This document shows positions 40,365-50,300 of a stretch of DNA of 64,000 nt, in pieces. A model generated the notes under the pieces. That model was given only the letters and a program-made list of their open reading frames with translations, ran no database searches and was not told the origin of the DNA. Each line of letters opens with the position of its first letter. The first letter of the stretch is position 1. Source of the stretch: Corella eumyota (lineage: Eukaryota; Chordata; Ascidiacea; Phlebobranchia; Corellidae); assembly GCA_963082875.1 (NCBI GenBank), contig OY720101.1, forward strand, positions 9,858,001 to 9,922,000, read 5' to 3'. Position numbers and translations under genes: made by a program.

Positions 40365-40401
40365 TTCTGCTAGGATTAAAAAAAAAAAAATTCTAGCAGA
40401 A
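40365..40401. repeat. Nested terminal hairpin, right end
   Basis: TTCTGCTAG (40365-40373) and CTAGCAGAA (40393-40401), mirror image of the left-end hairpin. Confidence 0.8.
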
Positions 40402-40717
40402 TGACAGTGGTGTATATACATATGATATTTGTATTGATATTTTAATGGAATATTTTATGTTAATGTTTACAAATACAATACTTCGAAAACTAAATCTTAC
40501 TAACATTTAAGACAACATTTTTTAGAAACTAAATTGCATTTTTTCAAAAAAACTTAAGGAAGGCTGTTTTCCAAAGAATAACAGGCGTATGAATTAGACC
40601 ATAAAGCAAAAAAGAAATTTAACAAAGGAAAAAAATACCAACTACTGAAAATTAAAAGTAAGGAATGGCAAGGACCGTAAAATTCAGAAGAAAAATATAG
40701 AAAAAAATAGAAATAAG

Positions 40718-40726
40718 CGCAAGGTA
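40718..40726. repeat. Target site duplication, left (9 bp)
   Basis: CGCAAGGTA abuts the left terminal repeat and matches CGCAAAGTA at 46278-46286 in 8 of 9 bases. Confidence 0.7.
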
Positions 40727-41175
40727 CGGTCCTACTAATTACCACACAGGACCGCATAGGACCACACAGGACCGCACAGGACCACACAGGACCGCACAGT
40801 ACCCCACAGGACCCCATAGGACTACACAATAAGTGACTATTTACCACACAGGACCGCACAGGACCCCCTGACTACACAATAAGTGACTATTTACCGCACA
40901 GGACCCCCCTGACTACACAGTACGTGACTATTTACCACACAGGACCGCACAGGAACCCATAGGACTACACAATAAGTGACTATTTACCACACAGGACCGC
41001 ACAGGACCCCATAGGACTACACAGTAAGTGACTATTTACCACACAGGACCGCATAGGACCCCATAGGACTACACAATAAGTGACTATTTACCACACAGGA
41101 CCGCACAGGACCCCCCTGACTACACAATAAGTGACTATTTACCACACAGGACAAAGTAATTATAACATATATACC
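40727..41175 (-). repeat. Left-end minisatellite, about 52-bp period
   Basis: The landmark AAGTGACTATTTACC recurs at about 40831, 40881, 40922, 40974, 41026, 41078 and 41129, mostly 52 bp apart. Units contain CACACAGGACCGCACAGGAC. On this strand G is almost confined to GG doublets, giving strong strand asymmetry. Degenerate units continue to about 41330. Confidence 0.85.
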
Positions 41176-41740
41176 AACAGGACCACTCGAAAAGCGACTG
41201 TTTACCACGCGGGAACGCACAAGACAAAGTAATACACACAGGACACACGGGACAATATTATTTACCATATAGGACAAGGTAATTCCCAAACAGGCCATAC
41301 AGAATCACTTATTTGCTAAACAGGACAACGTAATTACCAATTTATACACGCCATATCCAACAAGCAATACATTTTTATTTGTTAATGTATTTATTGGTTG
41401 AAAAAAAACTAACAAACACAAGGCAATAATAAGGCTACTAAAAATTAAAATTAATAAAAACGACTAAAATAAAAAACGATTAGGTTAATAAAGAAAAGGT
41501 TAGGCAATAATTAACGCAAAACAAATAAAAAGTTTACAATATACACAGTAAAATTAATATAAACATCCATATTTACAAATTAAGTAGGCTGTATTTCTTT
41601 TTTATATTAAAAATACGAAACATAAGTTATTTTTTAATTTTTTTAATGACCGGGTTTTACATGATTTTGGGCGTTGTCTTTGACCTGGTTTGGTGGCTGT
41701 TTTCTTTATGTCAGGAATAACCAAATTAAAATGTTTATCT

Positions 41741-44700
41741 TTAACCAATTTTATTTTTTGTTTTTTTTTCCGAATTTTTGCACGCAATAAATTTAAATAA
41801 ATGATCTTTCCTCTGTTCAGTGGTCATTTTTACCCACTCGTTTGTACTTTTTACAAATTTTTGAAAGTTTTCGCAAACTATATAATTTCCCATGCTGTGT
41901 AGACATCCCCGCAAATCAATCATTTGCATTTTGACAATGCTGTGAAGTTTATCAATTAAAACTGGTAGTGTTCGAGGTTTCCAGTCAATGTCTAATTTTA
42001 TAATGTTATTTATGCTTTCGCAATTATTATTGGTCCACCAGCCACGGTCCCGGTTAAAACGCTGGGGACGAATAACATACTTGAGAAGACGTTCTTTCAA
42101 ATTTTTCTCGAAGTAATCTTCAAAAATAGGAATTTTTTTATTTGTTTCTTTTATTTTAGCAACCCTTTTGTTAAATTCAGTAGTGGTGTCTGATTCAATA
42201 AGGCCCTCAACTCCAAAAATACTGTTTACAATTTTTTTTCGTAATTTAGCTTCAACGCCTATTTTGTTTTGCAAAAATATGTTACATTATCTTTAATATG
42301 TTTCACGCAGAGATATCGTGTTGAATTTTGGAAGCAAATGGTACTGCTTTAGTTAAAGCTTTTTCGTCATCACTTCCAATTGCGACCTTGATATCAAATC
42401 CAAGGTTGGCACTTTCCAATTTAAAATTGATGTGTGAAAAAAATGAACAGTACGTAGAGCATTTTCCATACCAATGTAAATAACAAGGGCCGACGCAAAT
42501 TGGGTGCTCTTTCGTCTCCTTGCTAAGTACCTTTAGATTTTTAAAAACGGTTACTGTGGCGAAGCATTTTGCAACATTAAAAGTTCTGTCGATCCCAATA
42601 ACATATTTGTTATTATTTATAATAAGGAAATTTTTAAGCAATTCCATCTGTTCGTCTGTATATAAAATAACAGATGGAGGCTTATCTGAATTGTTGTGGA
42701 TTATTTCTTTGATGAAAGGGTGCTTTTTACTCATCATCGAAAAAAACTGTACCACTTCATCGGCAACGGTTTTTGTAGTAGGAGTGTTTTTATCTAAATT
42801 GTAACGTACATTTCGGATTTGTTTAAAATCTTGTGGCCCATCAACGGAATCAAGTTCTTTCAATGTAGCATATATTGTTCTGGTTGGAATATTGTGCTTA
42901 ATGTTTTTTTTGATTTTCTCAAGAACGGCTGGTTTTGTTTTAATGTATTCCGTTCCCGAATTAACTTGATTTCCATGGCTACTTACAGTAATTGGGTGTT
43001 CCCCAAGATATTCTACTACAGCTTTATTTTTCAAAACACAACTTTTTGAATTAAAAACCGAAATTCTTCTTTTAAAACTAGGTTTTCTTTTTAGGGTACA
43101 ATAATATCGATGTAGTTCAACTATTTCATCGCCTATGGGTTGAGGTTGTAATGGATCGTATATTTTAGTCCCAGAAACTGTTTTTTCGACACAGTATTTG
43201 TTTTTTTTTAAATATACTAGCTTGATTACACTTTCTTTGACGACGTAGATTGTTTTAGTAGTTTTGCCTAACTTGCTTGACCAAACTCCACAATCGTCAG
43301 CAAACACATTTTTTTTCTTATTGGTTTTCCGTAAGGCATTATCTTCATTATTTAATAAAAAATAACAATTTGATTTGTTATCAGGAGGTATATGTTGAAA
43401 TTCCAATTCGCCGGACAAAACAAAATTATATACATCGTTAACATTCAAAAATCTATATTCTAGTTCGTGCTTTTTTGGTATTGCAGAAAGCTTTTTAAAA
43501 CTTTCATCTAAAATATTTGGAGGAATATTCTCAGAATTGGACCTTTGTGGAGAAACTGGTGTAATGTTTTTCGCACTCAACTGGGATGGAAACTGAGAGT
43601 GGTGATGATCCTCCGAAAATGCACTTTGTAGCGTTGAATTTAATATTTTAGACATAGATGTATTAACAAAAACATTGGGATTTTCTATTGCTGAAGCTTC
43701 AGTTGTTTCAATATTTAAAAATTGTTCAAAACTTATTATTCCACTGTATGGTGACGAGTGGTGTATTGTTCCCACATTTCTTTTTAGTGGGACAAAATGA
43801 TTGGGAATCCATATCGATTTGCCAGAGGGACCAACCGTTGTCTACATTATCCCTATTACTTTGTCGTCATTGCCGTTGCAGGGTGGGTATACACTAACAA
43901 TTGGTCTATTTAAAACGTTGCTTAATGCGAGCATTGTCCATGCAGATGAGTATGCCCAGTTCTTTGAACAGTCAATGCATGCATCGCTGTAATCAGGAGA
44001 AACAATATCAAAATCTGTTGCACATGGATGTGTTACATAATAATTTTTATTTAACGCCATCTTCATGCAAGTACGGACTCTCAATTCCAAAGCCAAATTT
44101 GTTGTACAGTTTAAGGCAAGCGAGGCCGCGTTAAAAAGACAATTTCCGTCACCAGGAGTATACAGTGCTACCTTTTCTGGTAAATGATCTTTCAAAAGAT
44201 TATTTGAACAAGAATCTATTTCCAGCTCCGAAAATAATTTTCCGGTCTCATCAACTTTTAAAAAGTTATGCTTTAAGAGTATAGATTCTCGAAATGCACA
44301 TCTTTTTAGCTTCTCAAATCCATGTTTAGAAGCCTAAAAAAGTTTTAAAAAAAATTTGCTTTTTTATGTAATTGGTTTATTTGCATTTTAAATTGTATTT
44401 AATACAAATACCATATCACAAATATTAAAAGTTAAGTACCATACTGCTAATGCCTCATTCGTTAATTAACCAAGTGAACTTTTGCATTAAAATTTAATTT
44501 CTAAAGTTAACCTTGAATATCATGATCGGACATCGTGATTCCGTTAATTGGAGTTTAATGTTTAAAATTTTTTCAATTAAACTAAAGTAAACATGTTTAA
44601 GTCCTATTATTGCTGTTTTATTGAATTTAGAAGTTATAAATTCTTGCTATTAACCCGCCATTAAACAGCAGATTTTAAATTCTACAAAACAAATGTTCGT

Positions 44701-45018
44701 CCAGATAGAAAACGTTGTTTGTTTAAATCAAACTAAACGTTAACGGTTATTGATAGCTTTCGTTACATTTCGTTTAATATGCGAGTATAATGTCTTTTGT
44801 ATTAGTTTTTTGTAATTTTTATATACTTTACTTACCTCGCTTAGACGTAACAAAGATAAGCAAAAATCAAAACCCCCATCACCGGACGATTGGGTACAGA
44901 GATGACAAATAAATGGTATATCCTTCAGTTTTTGTAATTCTGCTACTTCATTTTTACTTAAATTTTCACACTGAAAATGACTCCAACCAATACACACTTC
45001 GCATATACACATACACAC
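41741..45018 (-). pseudogene. MULE transposase gene with PHD and OTU domains, broken
   Basis: Read on the minus strand. Exon one (45018-44836) has a partial PHD finger (CEVC, GWSHFQC, FICHLC); the first zinc pair is not visible, so an upstream exon may be missing. A GT-AG intron (44835-44334) leads to a long exon. An OTU cysteine protease-like domain has the catalytic GDGNCLFNAA (about 44150). Then comes a MULE catalytic core: GIDRTFN (about 42585), GSDDEKAL (about 42370) and WWTNNNCESINN (about 42025), giving the D, D and E. An in-frame TAG at 43842-43844 separates OTU from the core, and the frame shifts at about 42270-42305, so this copy cannot make full-length transposase. OTU and zinc-binding modules are known in several MULE lineages. 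Function of the OTU part in transposition is unknown. Confidence 0.82.
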
Positions 45019-45694
45019 TTTGCCATTTGATTTTTTTATTCATATTTATTTCTAAAATTTATTATTTTAAAATTGTCTAACGTTTAATCAAAATAACTTT
45101 ACTTTTTTTTAGTTACTATTACCCTTAAAAAGATTTTTACCAATAAAAAAGTGATAAAAAACTAAGCTTTTATAATTGTGTAATTAAAATATAGCTTTGT
45201 GCTTCTTTTTAAAATTGTTTGTTTAATCTATCCTAGGGTTTTTATTTATATAAAACTGGTAATAATTTAAACACTTTATACATTAAACTGTTAGGTTTAT
45301 TTGAACAAAAAGATTCAGTTTTTTAATTTTGTTAAAAGCGGCTTCTTACACAGCTTGATACCATTGTTTTCTGCCTAGTTGGACGTCTTCGGTTTTTAAT
45401 TATCTGCGAACAGTAAATTAAGCTTCTCAAATAAAAATGTACAAAAATAAAATTAATATTTAAACAAATTGATCGAAAGTTTAAGTAAATTTTTTTGCAA
45501 TACTGTTGCATAAAAATATTGTATTTTGCACAATAAGATATAAACATCAATGACTTTAAACGATTAAATAATCCTACAACTGCCGGTAATTTTAAATTTG
45601 TCGCAGGAGTTCTATAATGATATTCCATTTTCGGTAAATAATCCAAAATTGACTTGGTCACAGAAAAATTCAAGATCTTTATCGAAACTTGTTG

Positions 45695-45860
45695 CGCCGT
45701 GCTGCGTGGTAAATAGTCACTTCCCGTGTTATCCTGTGCGATCCTGTGGGGTACCTTGTGGTCCTGTGGGGTCCTACGCGGCCCTGTGTGGTAAAAAGTC
45801 ACTTATTGTGTAGACCTGAGGGGTCCTATGCGGTCCTGTGTGGTAAATAGTCACTTTTTT
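45695..45860 (+). repeat. Right-end minisatellite, inner block
   Basis: GGTCCTGTGTGGTAAATAGT-type units, the complement of the left-end array. Separated from the outer block by a 170-bp non-satellite module (45870-46040) that is also found at 32125-32290. Confidence 0.8.
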
Positions 45861-46040
45861 TTTTTTTGGTTTTTCGCGCATTGATAAAAGTAAATAATAA
45901 ATACGATATACAATTAATATTACAACAATGCGACGGGAAAAAATGACAAAATCAATTTAATGATTTAAAACATGCCAAAAGTATTAATGTTTACATAAAG
46001 ATTATTTTATTTTATGGCATGGTCACCAAACCCATTTATT

Positions 46041-46277
46041 GTGTAGTGCTATGAGATCCTATGCGGTCCTGTGTGGTAAATAGTCACTTATTGTGTAGTC
46101 CTATGGGGTCCTGTGGGGTAAATAGGCATTTACTGTGCAGTCCCGTGGGGTCCTGTGTGGTTCTGTGCGGTCCTGTGTGGTAATTAGGCACTTACTGTGC
46201 AGTCCTGTGGGGTCCTGTGCGGTCCTGTGGGGTCCTGTGTGGTTCTGTGCGGTCCTGTGTGGTAATTAGTAGGACCC
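46041..46277 (+). repeat. Right-end minisatellite, outer block and terminal repeat
   Basis: Repeated GTCCTGTGCGGTCCTGTG units running into the terminal GGTAATTAGTAGGACC, which mirrors the left end. Confidence 0.85.
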
Positions 46278-46286
46278 CGCAAAGTA
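46278..46286. repeat. Target site duplication, right (9 bp)
   Basis: CGCAAAGTA; see the left copy at 40718-40726. Confidence 0.7.
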
Positions 46287-47364
46287 GGCCTAAAGTACGA
46301 CGCTAAATAACAGTTTTTGAAGGCAGTAATGTACAAACATAAAAAAATAACCTAATGGGTGTTTGTTTTTGTTAGGATAGTTCTCTATGATTTTACAGAA
46401 AAATTTGTTGTTTTATTTAAACAAAAAATTATTTGTTAACCGTTATTTTTTTATTGCAGTGTTATAGGTATACTAATATTATACTTATACATGTTATTAT
46501 CAATAATGTAATAGAAATGTCTATATGTCAACGATACATAATAAACATTATTATATATCATTGCTATATGTATATAAAAGTATCTCGATGATCAGTGTTG
46601 CGTAAAAAAAATGGAAAATGGCAGCACTGCGGTTTGCGGTCTTTGAAATTCGGTTACGAGCTGATCCTTTCGAGATTTTTGCTTGAGGATGTAAAATTAG
46701 ATAAATGACTAACGGAAATAAAAATAAATGAGGAGACTTATTTTTTTAAATACGGGTTATAGACACCCACTAGAACTCATGGAGCTGTAATAGCGTGGTC
46801 TTCCGGTTTAAACGGGTGTAATGTAGATGTTGCATGTTGGATATCTTGGTCACAGTCACAATTATATTGCACACAAATTTTTTTAAGCACTTATTTATCA
46901 ACAAATAAACTAACTATTAAATTAGTCGTTGCAATTAACTGGGCTTTCACCTTATTACAGTTTAACATCCAATTAGTCAACCCAAAGTTGGTAACTGCTG
47001 TCACAAGATAAGTGTAAGTGGCGTCACGTCAGCCTGTCAGCACGTGATAACTGCTGTCACAAAGCTAATCTCCAGCAAAAAAAAAATATATAGCGATATA
47101 TTTTTATATAACCTATCTTTTTTTGAGACAATGTTTTTTAGTTATTTTAGGTAAGAAAGTCAAGAGGTATATCCAAAAATATTTTTATACAAAAGTTAGG
47201 TAAGGGTTTATTGGAAAAAAGGAGTGGATTATTAAATGTTACTGTTTTTTGTGTCGGTTTAGTTATTTTCTTTCAGAAGTTTTAAGGTTGTTAACTATCT
47301 GACTGTTTATTTTGTCATTCAATTTTTTTATCATGTTAACATTTAGGCATTTTAAGTAAACATA
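46287..47364. other. PPP5C upstream region
   Basis: No gene found. It should contain the PPP5C promoter. An acceptor-like ATTTAG ends 18 bases before the PPP5C ATG, so the 5' UTR is probably spliced or trans-spliced. Confidence 0.4.
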
Positions 47365-50300
47365 ATGGCAACTTCGGAAATAACAAATAAAGTTGAAAAT
47401 GGGGTTAAGGAAATTGATCAAGAAAGTTTAGATGCTGCGGAGAAATTTAAAACTGAGGCAAACAATTTCTTTAAAGGTAATTTTTTCCTATATTTTATAT
47501 GCATTTTTTGTGTTATTGTTTTTATATATTTACTAATTTTTTACCCATAGGACTAAATTTAAACAATTAATGGATATTTTTTAAAAGAGGTTAGCGTGAA
47601 AGTTATTATTAAAAAAAAATTATTACAGGTAAAATAGTTTTTGTAATATATATAACAGACGACAGTAACTTCTATGTTATTTTGAGAAATATAAAAATTA
47701 ATAAACTTTATGAACAAAAATTTAAGTAGAAGTTAGATTATGAAATGCGCAGCACGTTGTGCCATTAAAATATGTAAATATTAAAAAAGATTGGGAAACC
47801 TACAATTTTTTCTTATTTGGTAAGTATCAGTGTTATAAATTTTAAGCAAAATATTAATTATTGGTTTTTATAAATTTACAGATAAAAACTATATCCAAGC
47901 TATTGATTTGTACACTAAAGCCATTGAGGCAAATCCAAGTTCTGCTGTTTACTATGCAAATCGAAGTTTTGCAAATTTGAAAGTTGAAAATTATGGGTAT
48001 GCACTTAATGATGCAACCAAGTCAATTGAAAACGATAAAGCTTATATTAAGGTTTGATATAAAATTTTTTTTTGTTTGAATAGTGTTATACTTTAAAAAA
48101 ACTGATTTTAAGATACCTAATACCTATAAAATTATTTGAATAAAAAGAATTTAATGAATTAAATAAAATAAACCCTTACTTATTTGAGATTCTTTTAATC
48201 CCGTATAGTTTATTTAAGCATCCATTCCACATAATAACATGAACCTAAATTTTATATTTTTAACTACTTGCAAGAATTAAAAATTCTAACAATGTTTTTT
48301 TTTTAAATTAGGGTTACTACAGGAGGGCGTCAGCTCATATGTCTTTGGGAAAATTTAAACAAGCTCTTCGGGATTTTGAAGCGGTAATAAAATATATTTT
48401 TGTATAAAATGATTAGTTCCAGTATAATAATTTAAGTTTATAAAGTTTTGTAGTAATATTTGAAAGCAATTGTGTTTATTTGAAACAGCATTTATTTTTT
48501 TATTTAAGAGCTTAAAGTTTAGTAAAATTGTTTTAAAAAATATTTTTGATGGATTAGGTTATAAAAGTGCGTCCCAATGACAAAGACGCGAAAATGAAAT
48601 ACAAAGAATGTGGGAAAATAGTAAAACAAAAAGCCTTCGAAAAAGCTATTTCCTATGATGACAACAAAAAACCTATTTCTGAAACTCTAAATCTAGATAC
48701 TATAAGTAACAAGCTTTTGTTTTTTTGTATTTTTATTTTTACCTAAAAAGCATTCTTTTTCAGTTTTACAATAATCAATTTTTTTTTAACTTACTAGATG
48801 TTGAATCAAGTTACGAGGGACCAAGAATTCCTGACAATGGAATTAATAAGGATTTTATGAAAGATTTAATTCAAAATTTTAAAGAACAAAAAAAATTACA
48901 CAAAAGGTATTTTTAGGATTAATAAATAATTTTTTTATTATTTTTGGATTAAAATTTTTATTAACTTTGGGCTTAGGTATTTAACAACCAAAAGTGGAAA
49001 CTTGTTGATATTTCCATTCAGTGTTACCATTAAGTGGATAAAAGTGCACAAAACGCGCAATTTTGCAGGGCACCTGCGCAGTAAAATTTAAGGACTGCGC
49101 AAAAAAAAAGATGCCTATTAAATCAAATTTTAAAGATTTAATAAAAGTATATACAAAAACGTAGAAAAGTTTTTTTCAGAACAAAAAACGTGCGGTTTAA
49201 ATTAAAAGTACACGACAAAAATTAAAAGAAAGGCACAAAACGACGCAATACGAAAAAAAGGTTTAGTTATTTTTTAATTAAACACAAGATTTAAAATTGA
49301 ATGATTATGTTAATAAGGCCTAAATAGAGCAAGTAATTGATTTTGGGTACACTTATAGGTTTTGGGCATCTGTACACGCAATTTTGGGATTGTGTGCTTT
49401 TTTGGGCACCTGTGTGGTAGGGTATTTCTTATAGGGACCACTGTTTCAATGTTTAATAATAAAAGCATTTTTACTTTAAAGGTACGCTTATCAGATTTTG
49501 CTGGAAGTAAAGAAAATTTTATCGAGTTTAGATTCCTTAGTTGATGTTACTGTAAATGAGGTAGGTTTGTTAAAATAATCGATTGCCCATCCTACAATCT
49601 GACATTAAATTGTCATGATTTAGTCATTAATCGCAACTCGAAACTAATGTCTGTTATAATTTACAGACAACTAAAAAGGTGTTTATTTATTTTAAAGGCC
49701 TTAAAATGGACACAATACAAATTTGTTTCTTTATAACCTTAACCTGTTTAAATTTAATATTTTTTATGTATTATCCCTTACTTTAATTAAATTTTTTCTT
49801 TTATTGTCTAGAACGAAAAACTAACAGTTTGTGGTGACATCCATGGCCAATATTACGACCTATGTAATATTTTTGAACTCAACGGAATCCCATCGCTGGA
49901 CAATCCTTATGTATCCTTTAATAGTATAGATTTTAGAAAGTAAAATTAATTTAGGCCGTAACTATCCAATATGCTTTTAAAATATTGTGTTTCATTGAGA
50001 AATGGGTAAAAGTTTTTTTTTGTGGAAATGATTTTAAATGGCTTTGTATAATTAAAATACAAGAAGTTTATTTTTCTTGACTTATCTACCTGTTAAGTTG
50101 TTTAACGGAGATTTTGTAGATCGTGGGTCTTGGTCTGTTGAAGTTATCCTCGTTTTATTTGGATTTAAAATACTGTATCCTCGACATTTCCATTTAACTA
50201 GAGGTAAATTTTTCTAAATAAAAATTTTGTGTTAAAAATGACCTTCTCATTAAATAAGATATTTCTACAATCTATGTCAAAACTGGACCAACTTGGCCTA

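Larger units (their letters stand above)
35627..40416. mobile_element. 4.8-kb foldback element, non-coding, TA-flanked
   Basis: The two ends are inverted copies: TATACACCACTGTCATTCTG at 35627 and its complement ending at 40416, each flanked by TA (35625-35626, 40417-40418), consistent with a TA target duplication as in Tc1/mariner-like and related elements. Outer arms of about 270 bp (35627-35895 and 40135-40416) are near-unique. The inner arms are arrays of 177-bp units with interspersed 349-bp segments, inverted about a centre near 38115 with almost no spacer. No coding frame of note is present, so it is non-autonomous. The whole can fold into one hairpin with roughly 2.3-2.5-kb arms. Similar organisation is known in Foldback elements of flies, but sequence homology to them is not claimed. 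Confidence 0.85.
40727..46277 (-). mobile_element. Mutator-like (MULE) DNA transposon, 5.55 kb, PHD-OTU-DDE
   Basis: The left end reads GGTCCTACTAATTACCACAC and the complement of the right end is identical over those 20 bases and largely alike beyond. A 9-bp near-perfect target duplication surrounds it; 9 bp is the typical Mutator-superfamily length. Between the ends lies one minus-strand gene with OTU and MULE-type DDE domains. Both ends grade into a G/C-skewed minisatellite arranged in inverted orientation. The 8/9 target duplication and the damaged gene point to an old, inactive copy; another copy elsewhere may be whole. It lies 310 bp right of the foldback element and about 1.1 kb upstream of PPP5C. 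Confidence 0.85.

Noticed and set aside
40554-41298. Cys- and Val-rich open frames on the minus strand (40554-40859, 41032-41298)
   Set aside because: They lie inside the MULE minisatellite; the protein repetition simply mirrors the 52-bp DNA repeat.
40727-41330. CRISPR-like regular repeat array
   Set aside because: Period about 52 bp with no unique spacers, in a eukaryotic genome, at a transposon end.
42520-43049. Plus-strand open frames opposite the transposase
   Set aside because: Shadows of the minus-strand DDE region; no family features.
45332-45802. 156-codon minus-strand open frame
   Set aside because: It starts in the right-end minisatellite and shows no domain; likely non-coding part of the transposon.
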